A stretch of DNA of 64,000 nucleotides from Oscheius tipulae. Lineage: Eukaryota > Nematoda > Chromadorea > Rhabditida > Rhabditidae. Positions 21,297-32,245 of the stretch are shown piece by piece (position 1 is the stretch's first letter; every line of letters begins with the position of its first letter). The notes below the pieces were generated by a model. That model ran no database searches, had not been told where the DNA came from, and saw only the letters and a program-made list of their open reading frames with translations. The position numbers were made by a program, and so were the translations under genes. The DNA lies in the NCBI GenBank assembly GCA_037178975.1, contig JASJZH010000004.1:11036001-11100000 (forward strand), given 5' to 3'.

Positions 21297-22502
21297 TCAA
21301 TACGACCCCAGGGGCGTTTCACAAACATACGGAATAGGAAATGACAAAAATGCACCCATTGTACACTTGATAGTATTGAATTGGCCAGAACCTCCTGGAG
21401 TAACCATGGTAGCGCCTCCTCTCCAGTTCAGCATGATACAGTTTTCATCACCACCCGCATTGTCAGCAATCCCCATTCCGAACCCCAATGATCCATAAGG
21501 TGCCCACTGGAACCTGTACAAAATTCAGATTCCTACGAGCTTACGTCTGATCCATCCAGCCAATCCCAGCAATCATCATCTCTTTGAGTGCCCGAATTGC
21601 ACATAGGGACAGCCGTATTTCGTATTCCTCCGACCCAGCATTCACCAGTACCGCATAGAGCTAAAAATATCGTGAGTGAAACTGGAGATTGCAAGAGAGA
21701 CTGTTCACAAAAGTATTTTCAGCAGCTGAGTTTATTGAAGCCAGATGTCCCATCCTTGCAACACAATCAGCTTCAGCATCAGGTTGCCAAAGATTAGTGT
21801 CTCCTTTTCTGTAGCAATGTATTTCCATTGTATCGGGATCAGTAAACATCTGCCAGTCTGCTCCGGGACAGTGAGCTGAAACGTATAGTAGAGAGACAGT
21901 GAGAGACCGAGAGAATGAGTGAGAGAGACAGAAAGACAAATGCATTTTAAACAGTACCAGCTGTCTCCGACGGCTTTCACCGTTCGTTATTGTTCGCGGC
22001 TGCTTCACAATAACTAAGACCTCCAAGCACCTTCACTGCGAAAAACAAAAGTTCTAGAGCGAATCTAAAGCTGACTTGTCATCTACAATTGGCAATAACA
22101 CAGGCTATTTCTAACCTTTGACAGGACATTTACTGTCAACTTCTCGCGACAGTTGTAAACGCCAGGAGGAAATAAAAACAACGCAAATGACCCGTCCAAG
22201 ACAGTGTGGATGAGAAAACTTGATCCATCCGGACCAAAAAAGAAAAAACCCTGAAGAAGCAGGTAAAGTTTTAGTCAACCTGTGGTAGTCGTCGTGGTTG
22301 TCGTGGTAGTTGTCGTGGTAGTAGTTGTAGTAGATGTAGCAGTATTAGCGGCAGCTATTGCCGCCTCAATATTATAGGCTGAAAGGTCAAGGGATTGATA
22401 TACAGTTTCAAGTTTACCAGGAAAATCATAAGTATAGGTGGCTACACAAGCCTTGCTTGTTCTCAGTAAAAAGGATAACATAGTAGGAAGTAAAACGCCC
22501 AT
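21297..22502 (-). CDS. C-type lectin-like secreted protein with a Thr-rich linker
   Basis: Start ATG at 22500-22502. Signal peptide MGVLLPTMLSFLLRTSKACVA, then AYNIEAAIAAANTATS and a run of about 17 threonines from an ACN repeat. The exon then joins in phase to the lectin domain (AHCPGADWQMF). Domain landmarks are CYRKGDTNLWQPDAEADC, GHLASINSAAENTFVN, CWVGGIRN, DDDCWDWLDGSD, WAPYGSLGFG, DENCIML and IPYVCE. The usual EPN/QPD sugar-binding triplet is not evident, so calcium-dependent sugar binding is doubtful. For the last intron, the acceptor after GTTCCAG keeps the frame, while the nearer CAG does not. The ~400-bp intron after the Thr exon contains a copy of dispersed repeat R2. Nematode CLEC proteins are often secreted from gut or epidermis. 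Confidence 0.72.
22070..22205. repeat. Dispersed repeat family R2, copy 1 (intronic)
   Basis: Aligns with 42755-42890 through blocks such as CTTGYCATCTAC-ATTGGCAA, CTGACAGGA-ATTT-CTGTCAA and CAGGAGG-AAT-AAAA. It contains a short inverted repeat (TGACAGGACATTTACTGTCA) that could form a hairpin. Confidence 0.6.
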
Positions 22503-23004
22503 GCTGTCCGCAGCTTTCAAGAATAGACGCTCGTTTAACAAGATCCCGTGGCAAGCTAATGCCGATAAAAATTCGATCCAAACTGGTGGCTAATTACTGT
22601 GCGAGATTGAAAGGAAATAGTCCGGCATTCGTAATGTCGTCTAGAATCAGAAATCACCGAAAATGTAAGACCAATACCCTTTTCTTCCAAAAAGCATTAT
22701 CTTTCCCTAGACCACTCTCAAAGCTACTTCCTTAGACTCATTCTACATCGATCATGGTCAGGATTAAGTATATCGGCAGCAAGATGATACAGGTGGGACA
22801 TGGGGCCTAGTAGTAAAAACGCCCCCAAACTGTCCTTCTGTTTCTCTGTCTCTTTGACCCTATGACTCTCCTCTCTCCTTGACTTTCTGTTTATCTGTCT
22901 CTCTATCTATAGTATTCATTTTCATTTTTGTTATGCACAGTATCACAGAGATTGTACGAGAAGAGAGTACAGTTTCAAAGATCACAGATAACGATAATAG
23001 TACA
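22503..23004. repeat. Intergenic with R1-related repeat, copy B
   Basis: About 22650-22830 shares blocks with the R1 copies (AAAATGTAAGACCA, TTCCAAAAAGC, GACCACTCTCAAAGCTACTTC). It continues into GTGGGACATGGGGCCTAGTAGTAAAAACGCCCC, also seen near 35885, and ends in TCTGTTTCTCTGTCTC. No gene seen. Confidence 0.5.
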
Positions 23005-26000
23005 CTATCCAACAAGAGAACAGTTTTTGTAAAACGAGTAGATGATGGATTCTTGCTCAAACGTGTCCAGCAACTCCAGAAGCACAACATTCTCCCGCAT
23101 TCTTGCTGTAGCAAACAGAATGTTGGTATATAGATTCATCAGTTCTCCTAATCTCAGTGAATAATTAGTCATGTTTTGTCGTTTGTAGATAATTCTCAGG
23201 TCCTCCCAAATTCTGTTTCTATAGTTCTTAGCCATCTTGTTGTCAGGATAGTCGCCGTTTGCTGAAAAGACATCATAACCTCTCTCTCTCTCTCAGTGTC
23301 TCTTCCTCTGTCTCTCACAACTCACACTGATCCCATAACGCCAAGCATATCAATGCTGCATATTCTTCGTCTAACAGGTCCAGATCATACATAGCCCTCA
23401 TGAATCGTTGCCTAGGTCGACCCATACAGTCTCCCAAAGATCTGAACACAGTTTCGTGTATCACAGGAGATCAAAACCAACTTGATAATCTGTTCCTTCC
23501 GGCTCACACAATTGGGAACCTGTGAAATGAAGGTTTCCACTTCTTCCATGTCCAGGTAAGTGGTCTCGGAGACGACATTTCTGAACTCGGATTGACTGCA
23601 TTTTACTCCGAACTTACATTTTCGAGAAATCTTCAGGTGTCACCCCAGTCTTCAGAGTCCTCCAAGCATTGTCTAGCCTCCACATGAAGGCCATGAAGGA
23701 TTGGAAAAGAGGGAACTTGAAATCCTCTTTCATCTCGGCAAACTCAGGAAAAGAATCAGTCAAAAAGTGCATAATGGCTGGGAGATGGAGCTTGTAGATT
23801 CGGGAGAGCTCTTCGGCTGTACAGAGCCTGAGACCGTCATATTTGCTCGGTGGTTTTTTGATGTGGTCGTACTGATTGTGGGTGTGTTCGACATTCTTGC
23901 GGAGAAGACAGAGACGTCTGGAAAATAGTGCTCAGTTTCTGCCTTTCTGTCCCTCTCTTTCTGTCTCTCTACAGTGGTCCACATAATTATAAACGCACCT
24001 GATTTTTTCGCAGCTTTGAGTCAAAAGATCAGTTCGCGGTTTACATCAATGTTGGAAAAGATGTCAAATTTGGTTACTTATTAGCCTACAGAAGGCAAAT
24101 TTGAAGAGCACTTTTCAAAAAATTATTTAAGCATTTTTTCAAAAAAGTGACTTTGGCCAATCCACAGAATTATAAACGCACTCAGCTTCTACCTATTTTT
24201 CGCAACGTTTTTTTTGTGTTTTTTGACTCCAATTCCATTTATGTGTTAAATTTAGCCATAATGCCGCGAGGAAAAACACTTACTGACTACGAAAAAGGAC
24301 AAATTGAGGCGAAAAAGGCGCAGGGACTGTCAAATCGACAAATTGCTCGAGAATTGCATAGGAGCGAAGGTGTCATCCGATTTTACGTTAGAAATCCAGT
24401 GGCATATGGAACCACTAGCCATCCCGGTAGACCATCATCACTCTCTGATCGTCAGAAGCGCCTAATCTTGCGAGAAGCTTCGAACCAAGTGACGACCTGT
24501 AGCAGAATCAAGGCCGATTTGAAACTGGATGTTTCTGCCGAGACGGTTAGAAGAGTTATTTCGAAGGCCCCCTTCATCAAATGGAGGAAGATGAAGAAAG
24601 CGCCACTTTTGACAGCCAAACACAGAAAAAATCGCCTCGAATTCGCCGGAAAGAACCAGAGAACCGACTGGGAAAAGGCTAGACTTTTTGACACAACTTT
24701 CATCATTTTTTTTTCATTGCCAGGTTGTCTTCTCCGATGAAAAAAAATTTTCTTGCGACGGTCCTGATGGATTTCGTTCGTATTGGCACGATCTGAGGAA
24801 AGCAAAACTTCGATTTTCGCGAAGGAATTTCAAAGGCGGTGGAGTGATGGTTTGGGCAGCAATCTCATCCAAAGGACGAATCAAACTCTGCTTCGTCTCC
24901 AAGAAGATGAATGGATCTGACTACCGCATAGTCTTGCGACGCGGAATTGTACCATTCTGGAGGAGGAATCGCAACCAGAATTACATTTTTCAGCAAGACG
25001 GAGCTCCCATCCATCGTGCACGCGCGACTCGGGACTGGTTGCAACGAAGAAGAATTGATCTTCTTCAGTGGCCAGCATGTTCTCCTGACCTGAACATAAT
25101 GGAAAACGTCTGGGGATGTATGGTACGCGATATCTACGGGGGAAACAGGACATATCGCAACGTGGACGAGCTGAAGCCTGCTATCGTTGCCGCCTGGCAC
25201 CGAATCGACCAGAAATTGATCGACAACCTGTATTTGAGCCTCGATAGACGAATGTTCCAGCTGATTCAACGCCATGGGGCCGCTACCGACTACTGATATC
25301 AATTTCACTATTAATCCTTTGTTTTTTTCTGAGATAAACCTAGACTTTTCTAGAGTGCGTTTATAATTCTGTGGATTGGCCAAAGTCACTTTTTTGAAAA
25401 AATGCTTAAATCATTTTTTTAAAAAGTGCTCTTCAAATTTGCCTTCTGTAGGCTAATAAGTAATCAAATTTGCCATCTTTTCCAACATTGATGTAAACCG
25501 CGAACTGATCTTTTGACCCAAAGCTGAGAAAAAATCAGGTGCGTTTATAATTATGTGGACCACTGTATATTCTCTCTGATCCCACTTTACCTCTTTGTGA
25601 ACATTTGTTCACATAATAATCATCCATTTGACATATGTTCACTCATAGTCTATTAATGAATGTGGGGATCTTTAGCGCCAATTTTTGCGGTCTGATAATG
25701 GACGGCTACTTCAACTTGACGAATAGATTATCGAGGTGAAAGTTCAACGACTGAAAAAAGTGTGATCCCTGTTCGAAAAATTAAAATGTGCTCTTAGAGT
25801 TCGGGGCTTTGTCCCTCTGTGTCTTTGTCTCTCTGTCTTTCTGCTCCCATGGACATATCCCCGCCCTCTCATGCACCCCCTTTATAATCTTTTCTGGTAT
25901 CACAGATCACTCTGGCAAGATCAAGAGTGTGAGCAATCTGAACTCTGGCGATCTGACATCAAGCTGTAGCATGAGCGTTTGATCTTCCAATCGCCCGAGA

Positions 26001-27303
26001 ATAGACCGGAAGGGAGAAAGATCACTGGTGGAAAGGATCTTTGATGAAACTTTTGGCGACGGGAAAAGGCTCACCAAACTTCTATAAGTTACCTGTAGTT
26101 TGCGGCGATTTTTTGTAAGAGTGTTAGTTCTTCTGGGGAGTCGTCGCGGATCTGAAAAATAGAAATTAGTCAGTAGAATCTTCTTGGGTTTTCAGTTCTT
26201 TTCCTGGTTCTGTCAACATGATCATCACTCGAGCTTGTACGCTTGTCGCATCGTCCTGTCTGTTCAGAGCAGCTAAAAGTTTTCAAGTCTAACCAAGAAG
26301 AACTAGGATAGAACAGCTTCTATAACCCCCCTCTATAATAGTTGTCCATTGACACAACTAGTGACTTCCATAACCCAGTTCGAAGTAAGGTGAAAACCAA
26401 TTAATCTCCACTCTTAATCTTTCGTCAGAGTTCAAATATTCCCCTCCCCCATTCTCAGGTATATGCGCTCTCATTAAGCGCTCAAATTTAGTTTCAGCAC
26501 CACAGATCAGGCACCTTTCAGGGCCGTGGGGAGAAATACAACGAAGCGCGACTGATGGGCTACAGACTGTTTTAAAGTCGCTTACCGGCGTTGTACTTGT
26601 ACAGGGTTGCAGATACTGAGGCGTCTTTTCTGGTGATGTAGTAGCTTTTTCGTCTCTGATGGGTTGAACATCTGAATTTACAAAGTATTGCTTATGGTTA
26701 GGACTCACAATCAACCCTCATCCCGGTCTCTATGCACTTTGCCAGCCGACATTTCCGACAGAAACCTCCGCCTGCTGAAAAGGAAAATCAAGTGCGAAGG
26801 AAGGACGTCAAAACACAGAACACAGAGTGATGAAAATCGGATGCACTTTTGCAAAAAGAAGGAGGTTGCGCGAGCGAGAAATGTTGGTAAATAGTACGGA
26901 CACAAAGGATTAGTGGAGGTCAACCGAGGCAGAATCTTTAGATTTTGAGACAGACAGAGACACAGAGACACAAAAACGGAGAGGAAGAGTGGCAGAGAGA
27001 CAGATTCTCTTTAGACTCACCCAATTTCAAGTTGCATTTATCTCCTCCTCTCCTACAGACATATTTCTTGTTCATGGCCACAGACCGTCTGAATTTTGAC
27101 AAATTTGTTGTCGAAGAGGCTCATTACCTAAAGAAGGCGGCACATGCCCTGCAAGAAAAGACCCCAAAATGGGTTCCATCTGTCGGTTTCCAGCAAATTT
27201 GACATTTTTCGGTATCAGACCTGTAAAGTTGCAAACTTTTGGCGGAAACTTACTTTTGGATAGAAGGAGTGGCTGAGAGCTCGTAGAGACATGGCGGGGA
27301 CAT
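23005..27303 (-). CDS. Nuclear hormone receptor (nematode-expanded type)
   Basis: Start ATG 27301-27303; exon 1 ends 27254; exon 2 is 27128-27220. The first zinc finger reads CQICWKPTDGTHFGVFSC then RACAAFFR. An exon at about 27013-27048 adds RGGDKCNLKL. The second finger closes with GGFCRKCRLAKCIETGM, but the exon bearing the middle of that finger is not resolved. Hinge exons include VQPIRDEKATTSPEK and DDSPEELTLLQKIAANY. The ligand-binding domain includes FRSILGRLEDQTLM, AEELSRIYKLHLPAIMHFL, FPEFAEMKEDFKFPLFQSF, RFMRAMYDLDLLDEEYAAL and a final helix-12-like LDTFEQESIIYSFYKN before TAG. It is probably a DNA-binding transcription factor with orphan ligand. A whole Tc3-like element (23972-25565) sits in one intron, and several introns carry CT/GA tracts. 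Some hinge exon joins remain uncertain. Confidence 0.75.
23972..25565 (+). mobile_element. Complete Tc3-like transposon in a receptor intron
   Basis: 1594 bp, flanked by TA on both sides. Ends are CAGTGGTCCACATAATTATA and its inverse. The inverted repeats are about 210 bp long. Each contains an outer AATTATAAACGCACCTGA and an inner AATTATAAACGCACTC motif, an inner/outer pair of likely transposase-binding sites. The transposase gene lies between them. The element runs antisense to the receptor gene. Confidence 0.88.
24261..25296 (+). CDS. Tc3-like transposase (DD34E), apparently intact
   Basis: Exon 1 is 24261-24677 and exon 2 is 24724-25296; together they give 329 residues, the usual Tc3A length. 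MPRGKTLTDYEKGQIEAKK starts a bipartite helix-turn-helix region with a GRPSSL linker. Catalytic residues are D in VFSDEKKF, D in QQDGAPIH and E in NIMENVWG, with 34 residues between the last two. The intron lies at the same position as in the other Tc3-like genes here, but its donor reads AAG|GCTAGA, so it would be a GC-AG intron or a mutated donor. If splicing fails, the frame ends soon after at a stop at about 24738-24740. The intact catalytic triad and matching ends suggest a recently active copy. Confidence 0.85.
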
Positions 27304-27991
27304 GGCCTCTGCCAGTGGCCTTTGCAGCAACATTCACCAACCAAAAACAAATAAATCTTGGAGATGCCGAGGCTGTATGGGTTCACGTGGCGTGACACCT
27401 GTGATAGCAGTGAGAGAGAGCGTGTGTATGTGTTCAGGCAATCAATGCCCTTCTCTTGCACACACAATATGATCTTTTGGACCGGGAGAAAGGAGGGAGA
27501 GCGCGGTGCGAAGGGGAAAGACCACAATGTCCCCAAGTATAGGTGGGGCGTCCCCTCTCTTCGGGGATGGGGGAAGAGAGATCGAGAATCTGTGTGTTCT
27601 CAATCGGTGACTCAGAAAACGGCAGAAGAGAGCAAATAATAGGCGATCAAAAGTTGCGACAGACAATTACGTCCCAGTAGTCTGATTTCTTCTTATGAGC
27701 GACTACCACTATCATTCAATGTTTCGAGCCTGAGAATTTGCTGCCAGTGTTGAAAACTCAGCATATCTCTTCAAAGACTTACAAAATTGTCATCATTCTT
27801 TTATCTGATAACGTTATGGCAGAAATCAGACGGTCATAGGGCAAGAGAGAATAAGATGATAGTGATTTGCGCTGTCAGAAGTGTGAGCTGGGGAGACAGT
27901 GCTCCGTTGTGACGCAGCACCCCTTGATAAGGTGATGATTTATAGGTAACTGTAGGGAGAACAAAGTGGTCTGTAAGTCAAGATCACAGAA
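27304..27991. other. Intergenic upstream of the nuclear receptor
   Basis: Presumed receptor promoter and a GAGAGAGCGTGTGTATGTG tract near 27411-27434. No gene seen; the ORFs here lack domains. Confidence 0.35.
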
Positions 27992-28222
27992 TCACTGCTT
28001 GTTCTTCTTGCGTCCTTCTTGCATTTTGTTCTGAGCGTAGTCTTGGGGTCGTATAGCGTCAGGACCGTTAAAGCCCGGGATCGCGTTCTTGCATTTTCCT
28101 CCCCTTTCATTTTTGATCACCTTTCAGTGCTCCGGGCATGTCCTTTCCAATCGGGGTTCCCTAAGAAAAGCCATAGTCTTAGAATCAAGGAAAGCAAACT
28201 TTAACTTTTTCTTCTGTTCCAT
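27992..28222 (-). pseudogene. Decayed paralogue of the small Lys/Gln-rich gene at 31.8 kb
   Basis: Shares with 31794-32046 the start MEQKKK, the block PIGKDMPGALKG, GKCKNAIPGFNGP and the end AQNKMQEGRKKNKQ. In this copy the intron donor leaves the reading frame out of phase. After ALKGDQK there is also a TGA and a lost stretch where the paralogue has the codons for ENDKGGIAPGYQ-like sequence, so the halves lie in different frames. It is best read as a pseudogene; an untypical extra intron is less likely. Confidence 0.6.
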
Positions 28223-28289
28223 TGTGAAATCGGCGTGTTGAGGCAGGTAGAGGGAAACTGATGGAACCATCTGGACTTCTCTTTTATAC

Positions 28290-28578
28290 TTATACTGAAC
28301 ATTTATTAACGCGAATGAACTCATCTGCGAAAGGAAGGTCAACTACAGAGCCGTCGTCATCGCCGTTTTCTTCTCCATTTTCTTTTTCGTCGGCGTCGTC
28401 TCCATTCTCTTCTTTTTTTTCCTCTACTTCTTTTTCCTCTCCATCTTCCTCTTTTTCTTCTTCTTCTTCCTCGTCCTCCCTCTCTTCTTCTTTTTTCTTC
28501 GACTTTCCCACTCTCTCTAAGACTACACAAGAATAAGAAAAGTAAGAAACCTTCCATGTTTCTACAATGGTGGCTCAT
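28290..28578 (-). CDS. Small acidic low-complexity protein
   Basis: Start ATG 28576-28578 (MSHHCRNME), then a ~35-nt intron with a TCTTAG acceptor, then an exon reading ERVGKSKKKEEEREDEEEE and further Glu/Lys/Asp runs to a less biased end (DLPFADEFIRVNKCSV). About 85 residues. The opposite strand reads Ser/Pro-rich and is the shadow. No domain; such acidic proteins are often nuclear or intrinsically disordered. The non-repetitive tail and the in-phase intron favour a real gene. Confidence 0.4.
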
Positions 28579-28775
28579 TGTGAAGGTAAATGGTTTCGAA
28601 GCAGCTTAGCGCTTTCTTTTTATACCAACAAGGAGAAATTCAAACTGTTAACTACATCTACATTTGTTGTTAGCGAAGACGTCTGAACCTTCTATTTTCG
28701 AATTAAAAGTCGCAAATAGAATGTTTTCATTATACTTACTAAGTGAACAAATATGACGGAAACTTTATCGGGCGG

Positions 28776-29130
28776 CTAGAGGTTGTACTCAATAAAGAGC
28801 TGTTTGTATTCAACAAATCTACTTTGGTTGACACATTTGATAGTGATATATTCCAAGCTTTTCTTCTCTTGCCTCTCCTTCTTGAGTCGCTCAAATTCCG
28901 CCTCGTTAGGAAGCGGAGTGCAGAGGACGACGACCAAGGCACCTTCTCCAGAATCCAGACGACCACTGGCAGGGTCGACTGTAATGCACCTCGTGTTTGT
29001 GGTTTCCACGCTCCAGTCAATGAGGTCGGAGTTGTTGACAATCTTCACGTAGCATCTGCGATTAAGTCCAAGGGGCGTGTTGAAGATGATCTTCGAAGAC
29101 GGCTTGGTAGTGATGTTTACTGGAAGGGTG
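28776..29130 (-). CDS. MSP-domain protein, 5' end unresolved
   Basis: The exon starting at 29130 after a TTCTTGCAG acceptor reads PVNITTKPSSKIIFNTPLG, then CYVKIVNNSDLIDWSVETT, ITVDPASGRLDSGEGALVVV and LEYITIKCVNQSRFVEYKQL before a stop. The order (strand with N-S/T, W/I-K/E-T-T, V-P-G-L-G) is that of a major sperm protein immunoglobulin-like fold. It is closest in feel to short MSP-domain (ssp/VAP-like) proteins rather than the MSP itself. MSP-domain proteins act in nematode sperm motility or signalling, or as membrane-contact adaptors. No convincing start exon was found upstream, so the N-terminus is missing from this call. Confidence 0.6.
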
Positions 29131-30095
29131 CTGCAAGAAAACCTTCAAGGTCTGTAAACATGAGTTGTGTTTGACATGGATCTCTACCTGTCTCTTTCTC
29201 AGCTAGTCCGTATCTGTTAACCACTATTGTACCTTACATGTTCTGAATCTGCCGAATTACCCGTCCCTCTCTATCTGCTCTGTCCTTAGTCAGCTTCACT
29301 CTCTTTCAACTACGTTTCCAGCCCTACCCTGTAGATTTTGGTTTATAGTGAAAATAGAAGAAAAATACACGACGCCCCCGTACATGGACCAGTACACCAG
29401 CAGTCCAAACTTTTGAGCCAGGAAAAGATGTTTGGGGTAGACCCGTTCTGGGGGAACAAACTCTTCCTTTAGAGCTGGAAGGTATCATCCTGACCTGTTA
29501 AGCTCAAACCTGGCCGACCAGGTAGGCCAGCATCGTCTTTGCGGCGTGCAAAAAAAAATTATTTGGCATCTTTTTCTGATTTTCTCTCTTTATACAATTG
29601 GGGTAGGGTTAGATCTACTTACAGTAAGATGAACAATAAAAAAAGGCCCTAGTTCCAGGAAGAAAACACTAAAAGAAACGATTTTTTAGTAAATTTAGTC
29701 GGAAATTCATGTTTTCTCGTATTTTCTCCCTGGAACATGGGTTTTTTTTCTTGTTGCTGTAGATAGATCTAGCTCTACCTCAACTTTATAAAGAAAGAAA
29801 ATCAGGAAAAGAGGCCAAATGAACTTTTTTGTTAGGTTTGTGATACCAGCTCAAACGCTGTCCCATTCAAACCTTCCTCTTACCGCCTGTTGTATCGCAA
29901 AAACTACCGCAAAAAGTTGTTGTGTAATATCATGTATTTGAGATCCTGGGTTCCACCACGATCTCTGTTTTCCCATCCAATCCGGCACCATTTAAATTTG
30001 TCTCGCTGATTCTAATCTTCGTGTTGCTCTTGCTTTTCTAGCGTAAATTATTGTTATCTTTCTGGCAATAAACATATAAACAAAAGTGAGCATTA
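29131..30095. other. Intergenic, AT-rich
   Basis: No gene seen apart from the presumed unplaced 5' exon of the MSP-domain gene. A CCTGGCCGACCAGGTAGGCC palindromic patch at about 29511 relates to the one at 5597. Confidence 0.4.
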
Positions 30096-31056
30096 TCAAA
30101 GATACTCCGCCTCGTCGACGTATGTAACAAAAGTGAAACGTTCTATGCCGACTTTCTCGACTAACTTGTCAATCGAATCTTTCAACAGCGCTTGACTTAC
30201 TTGCTTAGTTTCGAGGTTACGAGCAAAGAGGACCACGGACAACTACAGTAGTTTGGATGAAATGTTAAAGTCTTACGGAGGCGTCTCTCCTCTCCAAGGT
30301 TGTGAGCGCAGTTGTTTGCAGATGTCTCCAAACTCCTTCGGCTCCAGTAAGCTCATATTGTAGATGATATCAAAGGCTCTCTCAGCAGTAGGTTCCTTTC
30401 TTGTCACTCCCTCTTTAATCTTGTCAATCGTGGCGATGGATCGGAAAAGTTTTTTTTACAATTGAAACTGTAAATGTCTACTTTTGCTTATTTTTTTGAT
30501 TTATCAGCTGCTTCAGCTCTTCATTGATCAACTCTCTCTCCAATGGCTCGAGGAGGCCAGAGTTGACGACGATATCGAAAGCATTCTGGAAGACTTGGTT
30601 CCCCTTCACCGCCTTGTCTAATTTCACTTCGATCTCGACAAACCTGAAATTGACATGTGTCTTGTCTGTTGCTTTGCCCCTGTCCGCTTCTCTGCCTCTC
30701 TGTCTCCGTTTGTTGAAGGAAGAAAAAAAAATAAAAACCTACGCCTCTTTCTGGTCAGTAGTTCTGCTTATCCTAGATCCTTGAAGAGCATTTATTTTTT
30801 TGGAATCGAATATGGAGACGATCTTCTCAGATGAGTATGAGGAGAAAATTGCGATTGTGACCACGTGGCTTCCTGCTTTGTCTGCGTGAGTTACTTGCAC
30901 AAGGTGACTTTCATTCTCTTTGTAGGTAAGATTCATTTGGTGAACACTCTGATCTGCTTTGTTGATGTTTGGAATCTTAAGTCTCTCATGGCCCCAAAGA
31001 CCAAAGGAGGCTTGTAGCTCCTGACGGGTTTCTCTCTTCTGGGGCGATGCATACAT
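30096..31056 (-). CDS. Hypothetical protein with a duplicated helical motif
   Basis: Start MYASPQKRETRQELQ at 31054-31056 is the best ATG, although the frame is open slightly upstream of it through a CTCTCCCAG acceptor. The long first exon includes MNLTYKENESHLVQVTHAD and a beta-rich stretch. The next exon (after an intron with CT repeats) contains NQVFQNAFDIVVNSGLLEPL, and a later one contains TAERAFDIIYNMSLLEPKEF, so one ~35-residue helical motif is present twice. The last exon ends VTYVDEAEYL then TGA at 30096-30098. Exon joins between the two motif copies and before the last exon are not fully phase-consistent, so some junctions are uncertain. Family not recognised. Confidence 0.45.
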
Positions 31057-31569
31057 TTCTGAAACTATTTTTCTGGGAGAGAAAGCGAAATAAGTGGGAA
31101 ACAGGCCAGGCATGTCTTATACGAAGACGGAACAACGGTTCGGCATAAACTGTTATCTACACTTTTATGGGTGGTTAATGAAGAATGGTCCGACCTTTTC
31201 CACCCAGCGGAATTTCTACTGAGGTGCAGAAACGGACAAGGTTGTACCCATCTAAATGTTCCTGCTTCTTTGAAAAGACGTCTTCCCGGTCTATAGTTCC
31301 TTTCACGTAACCGAAGGGCGACTGTGACTACCAATTCAATTCAATTCAATTTTGTCGTGGCAATTCAACCATGTTTTACCCTGTGAAACTATGCCGCGCG
31401 ACACTCGTGCTATAGCAAATAGTTACGATTCCTCAGATTAGGAGCGAGATAAAAGCCAATTTAACAGCTTTAGTTTCTCGTCTGTCTAGCCTTCCGTAAT
31501 AAAAAAAACTTCTAAAGATAAGAAGAAAGAACGTTTGATAACAGATGAAAGTTTGATGAAAGTTTCTTT

Positions 31570-31690
31570 AAAGTTCGTAACGAGTGACACAGTCTGTCCA
31601 TATCCATTTTCATCTGGAGCTGCATAGATTCCGCGGGTGTGGCGTTCTGGTATGTTAAATGGTATGTGAGCTAGAATTAAGAAAGAACAG
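31570..31690 (-). pseudogene. Relic exon related to the Tyr/Gly-rich secreted gene
   Basis: Minus-strand reading PERHTRGIYAAPDENGYGQT parallels PERQNRGVYAAP...GYGQS of the gene at 34552-35239, though the long Arg/Ala/Cys middle is missing. No complete gene could be built around it. Confidence 0.5.
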
Positions 31691-31793
31691 AGGCGCTCAG
31701 CCCATCTGCAAAGAGCTCAACCAGTTTTGGCAAAGATTGGGACGAAAGTTTATTGCAAAACAAGGGTAAAAGCTTGAATCATTGGTGACAAGA

Positions 31794-32046
31794 TCACTGC
31801 TTGTTCTTCTTCCTTCCTTCTTGCATCTTGTTCTGAGCAAAATCCTGTGGTTTAATTGCACCGGGACCCATATATCCCGGAACGGCGTTCTTACACTTTC
31901 CTTGATATCCAGGCGCAATGCCACCTTTGTCGTTTTGTTCACCCTTCAAAGCTGCGGGCATGTTTTTTCCAATCGGGGCACCCTGAAGATGAACCTCATG
32001 TTTTTGAGTCAAAGAAACCAACCTCAAACTTTTTCTTCTGTTCCAT
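31794..32046 (-). CDS. Small basic Lys/Gln-rich protein, unknown function
   Basis: Start ATG 32044-32046. Exon 1 encodes MEQKKKFE, then a ~41-nt intron, then GAPIGKNMPAALKGEQNDKG, GIAPGY, GKCKNAVPGYMGPGAI and an end AQNKMQEGRKKNKQ; about 70 residues. No signal peptide or known domain. The paralogue at 27992-28222 keeps both ends but is frame-broken, which supports this being a real, selected gene. The basic composition suggests nucleic-acid or acidic-partner binding, but that is a guess. Confidence 0.55.
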
Positions 32047-32245
32047 TGCGAAATTGCTGGTGGTGAGAGGAAGACGAGAGAGTGGGCTGTCTGTTGAGAA
32101 AAGGCAAAGTGAATTCGAAATGGTTGAGATGTCCCCTTTAAACCGACGAAGAGAAATTCAACTTGTTATTGCTGTCTTTATCTTTGGTTATAACGGCCAA
32201 AGCTATTAATCTTTAATGTTTCAAAATATTGCAAACACGATGATA

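Noticed and set aside
21520-21545. Frameshift in the lectin gene
   Set aside because: Using the acceptor after GTTCCAG, a few bases downstream of the first CAG, restores the frame.
22120-22260. A possible exon (GFFFF...PPGVYNC) in the lectin gene
   Set aside because: The same DNA recurs at 42.8 kb as a non-coding repeat, and the Thr exon joins in phase directly to the lectin exon without it.
28261-28536. Ser/Pro-rich plus-strand ORF
   Set aside because: It is the complement of the acidic minus-strand exon, which has an in-phase intron and a non-repetitive tail.
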